From Xylanibacter rarus (GTDB taxonomy: Bacteria; Bacteroidota; Bacteroidia; Bacteroidales; Bacteroidaceae): 64,000 nt of DNA. Of this stretch, positions 42,840 to 53,566 are shown in pieces; the stretch's first letter is position 1, and the number at the start of each line of letters is the position of its first letter. The position numbers were made by a program, and so were the translations under genes. The notes under the pieces were generated by a model. The model made no database searches, was not told the origin of the DNA, and saw only the letters and a program-made list of their open reading frames with translations. The stretch spans positions 1 to 64,000 of the forward strand of contig NZ_LFQU01000021.1 in assembly GCF_001275135.1 (NCBI RefSeq). Reading direction: 5' to 3'.

Positions 42840-43157
42840 TTAAGCGATTACTTCTTTGATTTGTACTTCAGTGAATTGAGCACGATGTCCGTTCTTCTTA
42901 CGGTAATCTTTTCTGCGCTTCATCTTGAAAACGATGACTTTGTCACCTTTTACAAGAGGATTTACAACTTCACATACTACCTTTGCACCGTCTACGGTTG
43001 GTGCACCTACCTGTACTGAACCTTCTTTGTCGACAAGCAGTACCTTGTCGAATTCAACAGCCTGGCCTTCTTTCACATCTTTCATGTGGTGAACGAACAG
43101 TTTCTTGCCCTGTTCTGCCTTAAACTGCTGACCGTTAATTTCTACAATTGCGTACAT
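42840..43157 (-). CDS. rplU: 50S ribosomal protein L21
   Basis: A 105-residue protein: [20 protein letters not shown] start and the C-terminal [20 protein letters not shown] signature. It is first in the rplU-rpmA operon. Confidence 0.97.
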   Translation of the reverse strand: MYAIVEINGQQFKAEQGKKLFVHHMKDVKEGQAVEFDKVLLVDKEGSVQVGAPTVDGAKVVCEVVNPLVKGDKVIVFKMKRRKDYRKKNGHRAQFTEVQIKEVIA

Positions 43158-43169
43158 TTTATTATGTTA

Positions 43170-43248
43170 AACGGTTTTTTCCGTAAGGCGTATGACATCG
43201 TGTCATAGCTTGTTTGAGCCTATACGGACTAAATCGGCTGCAAAATTA
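43170..43248 (-). promoter_or_regulatory. rplU promoter and structured leader
   Basis: A -7 box TAATTTTG at 43241-43248 (minus strand). The leader contains a 7-bp hairpin TATGACA-CGA-TGTCATA (43191-43207) and, nearer the ATG, ACGG-A6-CCGT. Ribosomal protein leaders are often sites of autogenous control, so the hairpins may matter. Confidence 0.5.
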
Positions 43249-43444
43249 TAACAAATAATTTAAACTTCCAAATTTTTTGTGTTTGTTGGTTTGGTTGTTG
43301 TAATAAAAATATTTAAAAATCCTTTCTTGGTCTATCATTGTGCGATTTTACATCTTGCTTTGTTCTGTATTTGGGTAGTCTTATCGTTTTAGTGTTATAT
43401 ATGGATATTATTTATCTATTTGTCGTCAATGTAAATATAAATAA

Positions 43445-43478
43445 TATGGCATGCCTCAGGTAATGTAGGCATGCCATA
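43445..43478 (-). terminator. Terminator after glyA
   Basis: Perfect 12-bp arms TATGGCATGCCT (43445-43456) and AGGCATGCCATA (43467-43478). The gap between rplU and glyA holds only this and the rplU leader. Confidence 0.7.
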
Positions 43479-43502
43479 ATAATATATTACTTTCTGTTTA
43501 TA

Positions 43503-44783
43503 TTAATATGCAAAAAGTGGGTATTTTGACATTGTTTCATTCACTCTTTGACGCACTGAAGAAATTACGTTTTCATCTTCAGGACTGTTCAGAACTTCTT
43601 CAATAAGGTCTGCGATAAGAACCATGAGGTCTTCTTTTGCTCCTCTTGTTGTTATAGCAGGAGTGCCAAGACGTATTCCTGATGTTTGGAATGCACTGCG
43701 TGTATCATACGGAACCATATTCTTATTTACGGTTATATCAGCAGCAACTAATGCACTTTCTGCAACTTTTCCTGTAAGATCAGGATATTTAGAACGCAGG
43801 TCAACGAGCATAGAGTGGTTGTCTGTTCCTCCACTTACGATAGTAAAGCCGCGTTTAATGAGTTCGTCAGCAAGTACAGTCGCATTTTTCTTAACTTGCA
43901 TAGCCCATTCTTTAAATTCTGGTTGTAGTGCTTCATTAAATGCTACTGCTTTTGCTGCTATTACATGCTCCAGCGGTCCGCCCTGTGTACCAGGGAATAC
44001 AGCACTGTTAAGAAGCTGACTCATCATCTTGATTTGACCTTTAGGTGTCTTCTTACCCCATGGATTCTCAAAGTCTTTACCCATAAGGATAATACCGCCT
44101 CTTGGGCCACGTAGTGTTTTGTGAGTTGTAGATGTTACAATATGTGCATATTTAACAGGATTATCCAAAAGGCCAGCGGCAATAAGACCTGCAGGATGAG
44201 CCATGTCAACCATCAAAATTGCTCCTACTTTGTCTGCAATTTCACGCATGCGTTTGTAATCCCATTCGCGGCTATATGCTGAACCACCGCCAATGATTAA
44301 TTTGGGCTTATGCTCGATTGCCAGTTTTTCCATCTCGTCATAGTCAACGCGACCAGTTTCTTTGTCGAGATTGTATCCTACAGCATTATATAATATACCT
44401 GATGTGTTTACACTTGAGCCATGAGACAAGTGACCTCCATGGGCAAGGTTAAGCCCAAGGAACGTATCTCCTGGATTTAATACAGTTAAAAGAACAGCAG
44501 CATTTGCCTGTGCTCCAGAGTGAGGCTGAACATTTGCGAATTCTGCACCAAAAAGTTTTTTTACGCGTTCGATAGCCAGTGTTTCAACTTCGTCTACCAC
44601 ACCGCAACCGCCATAATAGCGTTTTCCTGGAAGGCCTTCTGCATACTTGTTTGTCAAGTATGAGCCCATAGCCTGCATAACTTCATCACTTACAAAGTTC
44701 TCTGAGGCAATGAGTTCCATTCCCTTTAACTGTCTTTGATGTTCTCTTTCGATGAGGTCGAAAATTACTTGATCTCTTTCCAT
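43503..44783 (-). CDS. glyA: Serine hydroxymethyltransferase
   Basis: A 426-residue PLP enzyme. The PLP lysine is in [14 protein letters not shown], and [16 protein letters not shown] is the family's substrate loop. It converts serine and tetrahydrofolate to glycine and methylene-THF. It is the only gene in its transcript. Confidence 0.97.
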   Translation of the reverse strand: MERDQVIFDLIEREHQRQLKGMELIASENFVSDEVMQAMGSYLTNKYAEGLPGKRYYGGCGVVDEVETLAIERVKKLFGAEFANVQPHSGAQANAAVLLTVLNPGDTFLGLNLAHGGHLSHGSSVNTSGILYNAVGYNLDKETGRVDYDEMEKLAIEHKPKLIIGGGSAYSREWDYKRMREIADKVGAILMVDMAHPAGLIAAGLLDNPVKYAHIVTSTTHKTLRGPRGGIILMGKDFENPWGKKTPKGQIKMMSQLLNSAVFPGTQGGPLEHVIAAKAVAFNEALQPEFKEWAMQVKKNATVLADELIKRGFTIVSGGTDNHSMLVDLRSKYPDLTGKVAESALVAADITVNKNMVPYDTRSAFQTSGIRLGTPAITTRGAKEDLMVLIADLIEEVLNSPEDENVISSVRQRVNETMSKYPLFAY

Positions 44784-44831
44784 ACGATAGATTTTAATAT
44801 GAATGTTGTGTTTAGGTTATTAATAGTTATG

Positions 44832-44839
44832 CAAAAATA
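44832..44839 (-). promoter_or_regulatory. -7 box of glyA
   Basis: Minus-strand TATTTTTG 49 bases before the glyA ATG. Confidence 0.55.
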
Positions 44840-44879
44840 TAAAAAAATATCGATGCATGCAAGATAATTATTCTATAAC

Positions 44880-45335
44880 TTATACGAGTTTAACCTTATT
44901 AATATCTTGTTCCTTGTCGCAATAATGACATTTAATAATGCCATTTTCTTTATCTATTACATGGAACACGGTTTTCATCGGTTCATTATTTGTAATACAC
45001 TTAGGATTATTGCATTTGATGATTCCTTGAAGTTCGTTGGGTGTAACGACTTTTTTCTTCTCAACAACCTCATAGTTGCGTATGATGTTGAGAACGACAT
45101 TTGGAGCAACAACAGAAAGTCTTGAGATTTCTTCATCTGTGAAGAATTTGTCCTCGACTTTGATAATTCCTTTATGTCCGATTTTCTTTGACAGATAATT
45201 ATAGCCTATAGTAACTACAGTTTTCAAATTCTGAAGTCCTAAAATATTGGCCACTTCGTATGTCTTTTCTGAAGGTATATGGTCAATGACGGTACCATTT
45301 TCTATTGCTGCTACCAATCTTTCTTTCTTGCTCAT
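44880..45335 (-). CDS. pyrI: Aspartate carbamoyltransferase regulatory subunit
   Basis: A 151-residue protein. The N-terminal allosteric domain starts [20 protein letters not shown]; the C-terminal zinc domain has four cysteines (CNNPKC, then CHYC). It binds nucleotides and regulates PyrB. It lies 26 bases after pyrB. Confidence 0.95.
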   Translation of the reverse strand: MSKKERLVAAIENGTVIDHIPSEKTYEVANILGLQNLKTVVTIGYNYLSKKIGHKGIIKVEDKFFTDEEISRLSVVAPNVVLNIIRNYEVVEKKKVVTPNELQGIIKCNNPKCITNNEPMKTVFHVIDKENGIIKCHYCDKEQDINKVKLV

Positions 45336-45361
45336 TGTTTACTGGCTTAATAAAGTTCTGC

Positions 45362-46309
45362 TTATTTAATAATAGTAGGGTCGTTAGTGATTTCATCCAT
45401 AGACAAGCCTAGCACGTCGCATATGATAGCCTCACGTGCATAAAGGCCGTTTTGTGCCTGCTGGATATAATATGCATGCGGATTTGTGTCAACCTCATAT
45501 TCTATTTCGTTAACACGTGGAAGCGGATGCAATATTTTCATGTTATCCCTTGCGTTATTGAGCATGTCGTTTTTTAGAATATAAACATTTTTTACTTTCT
45601 CATATTCCATTAAGTCAGAGAATCTTTCTTTCTGTACTCGTGTCATATATAGAATGTCGGCCTCGTTTATTATTTTTTCGTTGAATGCCGTATGTTCCAC
45701 ATATTTTATATTATGTTCTTTACAATAAATTTTATATTCATTAGGCATTGCAAGTTCCTTTGGTGCAATGAAATGGAACGTTGGATTGAAGTGTCTCATT
45801 GCCATGATAAGTGAGTGAACAGTTCTTCCGTATTTCAAATCACCAACGAGACATATATTCAGATTTTCAAGTGTGCCTTGCGTCTTGTATATTGAGTATA
45901 AATCAAGCATACATTGTGAGGGGTGTTGGTGTGCACCGTCTCCAGCATTAATAATTGGTATTGGGGCAACTTCACTTGCATACTGTGCAGCACCTTCAAT
46001 ATAGTGGCGCATTACAATCGCATCGGCGTAGTTGGATACCATTAATATCGTATCCTTTAATGTTTCTCCTTTAGTCGCGCTTGTTACTTTCGCGTCACTA
46101 AATCCTATAACACGTGCTCCAAGTCTATTTGCTGCAGTTTCAAAACTTAGGCGAGTACGTGTAGAAGGTTCAAAGAAAAGCGTAGCTACAACCTTGCCTT
46201 TTAGAATTTCTCTGTTAGGATGTTTTTCAAACTCTTGTGCCAACTTTATCATGTAAAGAATTTTCTCCTTTGATAAATCAGCAATAGTTACAAAATTATG
46301 TTTTCCCAT
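45362..46309 (-). CDS. pyrB: Aspartate carbamoyltransferase catalytic subunit
   Basis: A 315-residue protein with [13 protein letters not shown] (carbamoyl-phosphate site), [12 protein letters not shown] and HPLPRVNEI (aspartate site). It catalyses the first committed step of pyrimidine synthesis. It is followed by pyrI in a two-gene operon and divergent from the PBP gene. Confidence 0.97.
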   Translation of the reverse strand: MGKHNFVTIADLSKEKILYMIKLAQEFEKHPNREILKGKVVATLFFEPSTRTRLSFETAANRLGARVIGFSDAKVTSATKGETLKDTILMVSNYADAIVMRHYIEGAAQYASEVAPIPIINAGDGAHQHPSQCMLDLYSIYKTQGTLENLNICLVGDLKYGRTVHSLIMAMRHFNPTFHFIAPKELAMPNEYKIYCKEHNIKYVEHTAFNEKIINEADILYMTRVQKERFSDLMEYEKVKNVYILKNDMLNNARDNMKILHPLPRVNEIEYEVDTNPHAYYIQQAQNGLYAREAIICDVLGLSMDEITNDPTIIK

Positions 46310-46386
46310 TAATGTAGTGTTTCTAATTCGACCGCTAAGTTAAGCATTATTTTTAATTTATGATTGATATTTCAAAAGAAAAATAG

Positions 46387-46394
46387 TATTTTTG
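46387..46394 (+). promoter_or_regulatory. -7 box of the PBP gene
   Basis: TATTTTTG 27 bases before the ATG. Confidence 0.5.
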
Positions 46395-46421
46395 CAGCTA
46401 ATTAGTTTTTTATTATAAATA

Positions 46422-48722
46422 ATGAGAAAAACATTTGTGCGTATCCTTTGGGGAACGCTTTGTGCGGTTATAGTATTTTTGGCTGTTAGTTTTACTTCCA
46501 TATGGTTTGGATGGATTGGTTATATGCCAGATTTGGAAGATTTGCAAAACCCTATTAGCCGATATGCCTCTCAGGTTTATTCTGTAGACGGCAAGATTCT
46601 TGGTACATATAATATGAATCGTGAAAATAGGGTACATGTTGATTATGATGGTATATCACCTTATTTGGTTCAGGCTTTGGTCGCTACAGAAGACGAACGA
46701 TTTTACGATCATTCCGGCATAGATTTTATCGCATTAACTCGTGCTGTTGTAAAACGTGGAATTTTAGGACAGAAAAGCGCAGGTGGCGGTTCAACAATAA
46801 CCCAGCAACTTGCAAAGCAACTCTATTCAGCTACAGCTAAAAGCACACTTGAACGTTTGTTGCAGAAGCCAATAGAATGGGTTATTGCTGTGAAACTTGA
46901 GCGTTTTTATACAAAAGAAGAAATAATAACAATGTACCTTAATTATTTCGACTTTCTCCATAATGCCGTAGGCATCAAGACCGCTGCTGATGTTTATTTT
47001 GACAAGGATCCTAAAAATCTTACATTGACAGAGTCTGCCACACTTATTGGCTTGTGTAAGAATCCTTCTTATTTTAATCCTGTAAGATATCCTGAAAGAT
47101 GTACAGATCGTCGTAATGTTGTTCTGGGGCAAATGTTGAAAGCTGGATATCTTACAAATGAAGAATATCAGAAAGCTCATGATGAGCCTTTGGCTCTTAA
47201 TTTTCATCGTGTTGACCATAAGGATGGTATTGCAACTTATTTTAGGGAGTTTTTAAGACAATACATTATGGCTCAAAAACCAACGTTGGAAGATTATCCA
47301 TCTTGGAATAGGGTTCAGTTTACAATTGATTCTTTGGCATGGGAGACTGATCCTTTGTATGGCTGGTGTAATAAGAATCATAAGAAGAATGGTGAACCTT
47401 ATAATGTGTATACAGATGGTTTGAAGATTTTTACAACAATAGATTCCAGAATGCAGAAGTATGCTGAGGAGGCCGTATTGAAGCATGTGGGGAATTATCT
47501 TCAGCCGGCTTTTACGAAAGAGAACAGAACAAAGCCAAACGCTCCGTTTACTAATGCTCTTACTGCTGCAGAGGTAAAAGGAATTCTGAACAGGTCTATA
47601 AGACAGAGCGAGAGATATAGGGCAATGAAAGAGCAAGGTGCTACGGAAAATGAAATACAAAAAGCATTTAGAACACCTGTTGAGATGTCCGTATTCACGT
47701 ATCATGGTGATGTAGATACAGTGATGACACCGCTTGATTCAATTCGTTATATAAAATCATTCTTGCGTTCTGGTTTTGTTAGTATGGATCCGCATAATGG
47801 TGCTGTCAAGGCTTATGTGGGAGGCGTAGATTTTACTCATTTTACTTATGATATGGCTACACAGGGGCGCAGGCAGGTAGGATCAACGATAAAGCCGTTC
47901 CTTTATGCTTTAAGTATGTCTAACGGTATGTCGCCTTGTGATGTTGCACCCAATGTTCAGAGATCTTATGGCAACTGGACACCAAGAAATGGCAGTCGGT
48001 CAAGATATGGACAAATGGTAACTCTGAAATGGGGGCTTGCACAGTCGAACAACTGGATATCTGCGTATTTGATGAGTCGTATTAATCCTCAGGATTTTTT
48101 GCGTATATTGCGTGATTTCGGTATAAACACTTATGGCGTATATCCGTCTATTGTACTTTGTCTTGGCCCTAACGAAGCCTCTGTATGTGAGATGGTAAGT
48201 GCTTACACTACGTTTGCAAATCATGGAATACATTGTTCGCCTATGTTTGTTTCAAAGATAGAGGACAACGAAGGCAACGTAATAGCCACGTTCCAGCCAC
48301 GTATGAATGAGGTGATAAGCGAAGAGAGTGCTTATAAAATGCTCGAGATGCTTAAGGCTGTGATGGATGGTGGTACAGGTAGCCGAATGAGATATAAGTA
48401 TAAGGTTGAGTGTGATATGGGGGGCAAGACTGGTACCACCAACCGTAATGCCGATGCTTGGTTTATGGGTTTCACGCCATCTTTGGTAAGCGGCTGTTGG
48501 GTTGGCGGTGAAGATCGTGACATTCACTTCGACTCTACCAGGATGGGACAGGGCGCCAATATGGCTTTGCCTATATGGGCGTATTACATGAAGAAGGTGT
48601 TTGCCGACCGTTCTTTGGGATACGATCCTAACGAGAAGTTTGATATACCTGAAGATTTCAACCCCTGTGTTTCAGAGTTTGATGACTATAGCGCAGGAGG
48701 TATTGAAGAGGTGTTCGAATAG
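46422..48722 (+). CDS. Class A penicillin-binding protein (PBP1A type)
   Basis: 766 residues: a short cytoplasmic start, a transmembrane segment (residues about 8-30), a GT51 glycosyltransferase (TEDERFYDHSGID, GGGSTITQQLAKQLY), a linker, then the transpeptidase with QVGSTIKPFLYAL (SxxK serine), QSNNW (SxN) and GGKTGTTN (KTG). It polymerises and cross-links peptidoglycan. It has its own promoter and terminator. Confidence 0.95.
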   Translation: MRKTFVRILWGTLCAVIVFLAVSFTSIWFGWIGYMPDLEDLQNPISRYASQVYSVDGKILGTYNMNRENRVHVDYDGISPYLVQALVATEDERFYDHSGIDFIALTRAVVKRGILGQKSAGGGSTITQQLAKQLYSATAKSTLERLLQKPIEWVIAVKLERFYTKEEIITMYLNYFDFLHNAVGIKTAADVYFDKDPKNLTLTESATLIGLCKNPSYFNPVRYPERCTDRRNVVLGQMLKAGYLTNEEYQKAHDEPLALNFHRVDHKDGIATYFREFLRQYIMAQKPTLEDYPSWNRVQFTIDSLAWETDPLYGWCNKNHKKNGEPYNVYTDGLKIFTTIDSRMQKYAEEAVLKHVGNYLQPAFTKENRTKPNAPFTNALTAAEVKGILNRSIRQSERYRAMKEQGATENEIQKAFRTPVEMSVFTYHGDVDTVMTPLDSIRYIKSFLRSGFVSMDPHNGAVKAYVGGVDFTHFTYDMATQGRRQVGSTIKPFLYALSMSNGMSPCDVAPNVQRSYGNWTPRNGSRSRYGQMVTLKWGLAQSNNWISAYLMSRINPQDFLRILRDFGINTYGVYPSIVLCLGPNEASVCEMVSAYTTFANHGIHCSPMFVSKIEDNEGNVIATFQPRMNEVISEESAYKMLEMLKAVMDGGTGSRMRYKYKVECDMGGKTGTTNRNADAWFMGFTPSLVSGCWVGGEDRDIHFDSTRMGQGANMALPIWAYYMKKVFADRSLGYDPNEKFDIPEDFNPCVSEFDDYSAGGIEEVFE

Positions 48723-48765
48723 CAATTAATTATTATCCGATAGTTCGTTATTATTGAGCAATACA

Positions 48766-48813
48766 AAAATAAGAGGGTGGGGCTAATTGTTTAGCCTCAC
48801 CCTCTTATTTTTT
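48766..48813 (+). terminator. Strong terminator after the PBP gene
   Basis: Long stem AAATAAGAGGGTG...GGCTAA (48767-48786) with TTAGCC...CACCCTCTTATTT (48791-48810), followed by T6. Confidence 0.85.
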
Positions 48814-49026
48814 CAGATACCATCACATTTACTTCAAATCAGTCATTAGTTCATATATATTTTTATCTTTTTTGCACATCCATACTTTCAGCCGCATTTC
48901 TATTTTATATTAGCGAAAAATAGTACTAAGATCCGTTCAACATAAAGCAAAAATACAGTTTCAATTCTGATGACGATTCTGTTCTTTTAGCCAGCAACGC
49001 TATGAATTTTTACGGTCATTCTGTCA

Positions 49027-51573
49027 CTACAAACTGAAACGTACCTTGAACAATATTTCTCGTGGACGCAGACGGGTGGATGTATATATGCGTTGTGTGT
49101 CTGTGAAATATCGGCGCTCAAACAGATCTTTACCAAACAGGTTATGACAAGCTGCGCCTATCTCAATGTGTCGTGTCTTGTATGTTATCGAAAGGTCGGA
49201 AAACAATGTTGTCGACACCGATTCGTCGTTGCTGTGATACATCTCGTTGTCAAACTCAATAATCCAGTTGCCAGGCATGATATATGTGCGCAGTTTATGG
49301 GTAAAATAACATAATGTTTCGTCATAACCGTCTGTACTCTCCTGATTGGTCTGATGGTTACGGTTTAGTGAAGACGTCAAGTCGGCAGAAAGCCAATATA
49401 GAGGCTTAATAGAGATGTTGAGCTTTATCTCGCTGCTTCCCATTCTGAATGGCTGCACATTGTCATTTATGAGCATGCTGTAGTTGTTCCATGTCTGCCG
49501 TGCAGATAATTTAAGCAACAGACCGGCCCAGTCGAAGCTCTTACTTGCCGAGCCGTTAAGCGTAATCATGCTTACGGACGAGCGTTGGTCTGACGGAGTG
49601 CTGCAATAAACATTATCTACAAGTTCACCCTTATACATCAGCATGTTGCCCATACGGCTGTAGACGATTCCGCCATTGGCAAAAAATCCGCTTATCACGT
49701 TCTTGTATCTTGCAGCGGCATTCAATACGAAAGCGTCAATATAGTCAAGCTGTCCGTTGCCGCGACGTGCTGTTATATAGTCGGTGAACACCAGAGTCGG
49801 CATGGATGTCAGCGCGTCCTGCGGCATCCATGAATATGAGCCGCATGCCGTAAGTTGCCATCGAGCCGTTGGCTCATAGCTGAAATAGAGTGAAGGGTCT
49901 GCCGTAAACTTATGTGCCGACAGCGAATTCAGACTGCGGTATCGCCAGTTTATCGGCACATTAAGACTGATACTTACGTCGTGTGTCTTGATGCTTATGT
50001 CAGGAGATACGTAAACCCTATATTCATCATATTTATCGGTGGCTGTGTTCACTGCGTTTTCTACATCAATGTTCTGCCGTTTCAGGTCAAATCCTACGGT
50101 ATATGTAATATTCAGCAACCACAATCTGTGCCTGAAGTTTGTATAAGTTTTCCAGTCTAACTGACCTATGTTGAGCGTCTCTGCCGATCCGTCTGATATG
50201 AGCAGCGTTCCGGGTTTATAATGATAAGCTGCAGCTGAACTTAACGAGAAGCTGTTTCCGCCTGAAAAATTCTTAATGAAACGCAGATTGTCTGCCACAT
50301 ATCTTTCACGCGGTCTTACGCTCTGCTGCGTTGTCTGTCCGTTAAGTACAGATGTACCGAGGCTGCGGTTAAAGTCAGCATATCCTTTAAGGGTGTTTAC
50401 AAGATATAGCCGGTCTTTATTCTCTTTATACATCAGTTCGCCTTCATATTCGTTGCGGTATGCCCGTGCGTCGTTGTCCTGTGTTATCACGGCTCCGCTG
50501 CCTAAGTCGGTATAAACCGTTTGCGACTGCTGCCGCTCCAGACTCTTGTCGAACAGCCCCGTAAGTTGAAGTCGCAGGTCGTTGTCTGCCGCCGTCTTAA
50601 ACAGCCAGTTGGTGGCAAGTATATGTGTGTTGTTAAACATGGTTCGGCTTTCGTCAAGTCCTGTTCTGCCAAGACCAATGCCTGAAAGCAGTCCGCCCGC
50701 AGTCGGCACGCTCTCTTCGAGCGATGCCAATGAGCCAACTTCGCTGCTTATGTCCTTGCCTGTATTGTTGCATTTATACATTGATATGCTCTGCATCTTG
50801 CGCGAAAACAGCATTGCCAGTGCCCGACTGTCATACAATGCGTCTGTTTTGCCCTGCAGAGTGGCGCCTCCGCCAAGCGACAGTTCTCCCTGCCACATAT
50901 CCTTCACCTTCTCGTCGAGCACGATGTTAAGCGCAGCCTGGTCACTGAACACAACATCCTTAAGTGTCTTCACAGGCTGATGATTCTCCATCACCTGCAC
51001 CTTCTTCACTTTGCCGGCATCTATGTTGTTGCTCGCTACGCCATATTTGCTGCCCATGAGGTCCATGCCTTCAATATAAAACTTGTTAATACTTTTGCCC
51101 TGATATGTTATGCTGCCGTCTTTTCCAACTTCCATTCCGGGCATACGTGATATGACGTCGGCTATAGAGCGGTCGTTTTTCTGACGGAAACTGCTCACCA
51201 GATAGTCTATCGTGTCGCCGCGCTGCGTTATCTTGTCCGGTTTCACCTTCACTTCTTTTAGCGCGAAAGCTTCTTCCCTCATGGTTATTGTCCGTCCGTC
51301 TTTATATGTCTTTGCAGCCAGCGTAACCGTGGCATAGCCCATACTTCTGAATACGAGCGAGTCGGTTTGTCCGTCTTCTCCTTCATACTTCAGCGTAAAG
51401 GCTCCCGTCTTAGCCGTTATGGCGTATGCTCTTATGCGTCCTGCTGTGCTTTTAAGCATAACCGACACTCCGGGGAGCGGCTTACCGCCCTCATCCTTAA
51501 CAACGCCCGTAAATGTCCGGGCATTAAGCAGCAGTGGAATCATAAGTAAAATCAGGACAAATATCTTTTTCAT
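49027..51573 (-). CDS. TonB-dependent outer-membrane protein with CarboxypepD-like domain
   Basis: About 848 residues from ATG 51573 (MKKIFVLILLMIPLLLNA, signal peptide); the ATG at 51597 adds eight residues. Residues about 20-100 are a carboxypeptidase-regulatory-like beta-sandwich (FTGVVKDEGGKPLPGVSVML). Residues about 110-230 are a plug domain (SIADVISRMPGMEVGKDG). The rest is a barrel ending REILFKVRFSL. No SusD partner is adjacent. Its neighbours are three GLPGLI genes, which often pair with such receptors. The substrate is unknown. Confidence 0.8.
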   Translation of the reverse strand: MKKIFVLILLMIPLLLNARTFTGVVKDEGGKPLPGVSVMLKSTAGRIRAYAITAKTGAFTLKYEGEDGQTDSLVFRSMGYATVTLAAKTYKDGRTITMREEAFALKEVKVKPDKITQRGDTIDYLVSSFRQKNDRSIADVISRMPGMEVGKDGSITYQGKSINKFYIEGMDLMGSKYGVASNNIDAGKVKKVQVMENHQPVKTLKDVVFSDQAALNIVLDEKVKDMWQGELSLGGGATLQGKTDALYDSRALAMLFSRKMQSISMYKCNNTGKDISSEVGSLASLEESVPTAGGLLSGIGLGRTGLDESRTMFNNTHILATNWLFKTAADNDLRLQLTGLFDKSLERQQSQTVYTDLGSGAVITQDNDARAYRNEYEGELMYKENKDRLYLVNTLKGYADFNRSLGTSVLNGQTTQQSVRPRERYVADNLRFIKNFSGGNSFSLSSAAAYHYKPGTLLISDGSAETLNIGQLDWKTYTNFRHRLWLLNITYTVGFDLKRQNIDVENAVNTATDKYDEYRVYVSPDISIKTHDVSISLNVPINWRYRSLNSLSAHKFTADPSLYFSYEPTARWQLTACGSYSWMPQDALTSMPTLVFTDYITARRGNGQLDYIDAFVLNAAARYKNVISGFFANGGIVYSRMGNMLMYKGELVDNVYCSTPSDQRSSVSMITLNGSASKSFDWAGLLLKLSARQTWNNYSMLINDNVQPFRMGSSEIKLNISIKPLYWLSADLTSSLNRNHQTNQESTDGYDETLCYFTHKLRTYIMPGNWIIEFDNEMYHSNDESVSTTLFSDLSITYKTRHIEIGAACHNLFGKDLFERRYFTDTQRIYTSTRLRPREILFKVRFSL

Positions 51574-51633
51574 AATTGGGCATAATTTATTTTTCATATA
51601 ATCATAAGCGGTTTCATTACTAAGGCTGAAAGG

Positions 51634-52449
51634 TTAAGGCCTGTATGTCTCCATCAGATTCACCGGCTTTTTCTTCAATGCTTCAGTGTTTCCTGTTTCC
51701 ATATAATGTTTGGTGAACGGAACACCGTTTACCTTTTCCATATAAAGTTTTATGTTGGCAAAATATTCCTTGTAGATGTCTTGCAGCTCCAAAGGAGTAC
51801 AGTCTACATACTTTTGCTTGTCGACCGCCAACAGTCGCCCGTCGCCTTTTTCTATGGCTGTGCATGCAAACGAGAATGTTCCTGTTTCGTCAGCAGCCTT
51901 TAGTATCAGTCCAGGCAAGCCGCACAATTTCCACGGGCCGTCAGCTATGGGTATGTCGGTGGTAAACCATACGTGCCATCTGCGCCCGCGCAATTCGCCC
52001 ACAGCGCTTTGGCATCTATAGCCAGCCACGGTGCTGTCGCTTCCTGTCAGAGTCCATTCTATATGTGGCATGTCTTCTTCATATTTAAAGAAATCTATCA
52101 GCACTCTGTCGACATACACCAGTCTTCCCGGTGATGGAATATTCTTATAAATGTGATACGCCTGCCCGCTTTGATATGGCTTAACCTGCTTGCGTATCTT
52201 CTCTAAGTTTATTTGCCCTGTAGCATTCATGCTGTCCATCAGGGCTTCTTTCATTCTGTTCATCCAACTGTAAAAGTGTGACGCACTGTTGCCTACGTCA
52301 AGCTTCATCACATCCTGTTTAGCTTCGTTTTCACCTTCTGCATTAGCATATCGCACCTGATATGTTACGCTAAGTCGAACACTGTCAGCTGTGGATGCAG
52401 ACAGCGTCATAAACGACAACAACAAGAATATCATCATGTATTTTCTCAT
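51634..52449 (-). CDS. GLPGLI family protein 1
   Basis: A 271-residue protein with signal peptide (MRKYMMIFLLLSFMTLSAST) and the name-giving motif PWKLCGLPGLILKA at about 165. TVAGYRCQSA and RRWHVWFTTDIPIADGPW precede it. The family is of unknown function and probably periplasmic or surface located. It lies directly upstream of the TonB-dependent gene (60 bases). Confidence 0.85.
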   Translation of the reverse strand: MRKYMMIFLLLSFMTLSASTADSVRLSVTYQVRYANAEGENEAKQDVMKLDVGNSASHFYSWMNRMKEALMDSMNATGQINLEKIRKQVKPYQSGQAYHIYKNIPSPGRLVYVDRVLIDFFKYEEDMPHIEWTLTGSDSTVAGYRCQSAVGELRGRRWHVWFTTDIPIADGPWKLCGLPGLILKAADETGTFSFACTAIEKGDGRLLAVDKQKYVDCTPLELQDIYKEYFANIKLYMEKVNGVPFTKHYMETGNTEALKKKPVNLMETYRP

Positions 52450-52617
52450 ATCTTAGCTTATTATTTTTATGCAATGCATCAACATATTATCAGCCTCTCT
52501 TCATTAAGTTGCAATCCAATTTGTCATGGCATTGTTTCCTTACATGCTTAAAACTTTAAATTTTGTAGCGCGACAAGTATATGTCATAACGCAAAAGGCG
52601 CAGAGAGAGGGACGTAA

Positions 52618-53415
52618 TCAGTGCGTAAACGGTTTTTCGTCTATTGATATTATCGCGCTCTTCCGTTTACTGCCGGGAATGGGCAGTGAGTTGCCGGTAC
52701 GGGTGACAAGAAACTGTATTGGGTCGTCGTTATATTTATAATAAATCGTTTTGTATTCATCGTAAGTGCAATCTGTATAATTTCCCGAAGGCATTTCCAC
52801 AAACATTCCGTTTCCGCTTGTTATAGATGTGCAGCAGAATGAATATATTCCGTCGGATTCAACAGCTTTGAGTATGAGTCCCGGCAGTCCGCGCAGTTTC
52901 CATGGACCGTCGCTTACCGGAATGTCTGCTGTGAACCATACAGTCCATCGTCTTCCACCTATATTCGTCCATGCCTTGCCACAGCTGTATCCGCATATCG
53001 TGGTGTCGCCATCTTCGATATTCCACTGCAGCCGTTTGTCAGCTTCAGTGTATTTCACTCCGTCTAACCCAAACGTATCATAAAACGTTATGCTGTCACC
53101 ACCTGAAGGGCGCTTGCATACATGCCATTGCAAACCGCCTCCGCCCACGTTCTTTGCGCTGCTTATGGCTATGTCAAGTGGCAGATTGCTTTCATTTATC
53201 TTTTTCATCTGCTCGTCACGCAGCCTTTGAGCCTCGCTATAAAAATGAGACATGGTATGCCCCACATCCAATGCCATAACGTCATGAGTTTTATGTCCGT
53301 TGCCGTATGTGGCATAAGTTGTATTATATACGATGTGCAGCATAACACTGTCGGCTGTCTCGGCCGACAGTGCTGCCAAATGCAATAGGAAAAGTAATAA
53401 GATGTATTTTCTCAT
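52618..53415 (-). CDS. GLPGLI family protein 2
   Basis: A 265-residue paralogue with signal peptide (MRKYILLLFLLHLAALSAET) and PWKLRGLPGLILKAVESDG. It differs in having AISSAKNVGGGGLQWHVCKR and a shorter C-terminus. About 170 bases of non-coding DNA separate it from paralogue 1. Confidence 0.85.
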   Translation of the reverse strand: MRKYILLLFLLHLAALSAETADSVMLHIVYNTTYATYGNGHKTHDVMALDVGHTMSHFYSEAQRLRDEQMKKINESNLPLDIAISSAKNVGGGGLQWHVCKRPSGGDSITFYDTFGLDGVKYTEADKRLQWNIEDGDTTICGYSCGKAWTNIGGRRWTVWFTADIPVSDGPWKLRGLPGLILKAVESDGIYSFCCTSITSGNGMFVEMPSGNYTDCTYDEYKTIYYKYNDDPIQFLVTRTGNSLPIPGSKRKSAIISIDEKPFTH

Positions 53416-53566
53416 ATATTATTTATTTAAAGGACATTACGAAATATCTGTCATACAAGTATTTTCTTATGGCTGGTTACAATTCATGAAGACAGCAACT
53501 AAACACTGTCACATCTTCAATGACCTCATACTTACGTTGGCAATTAAGGACATACATATATATTGT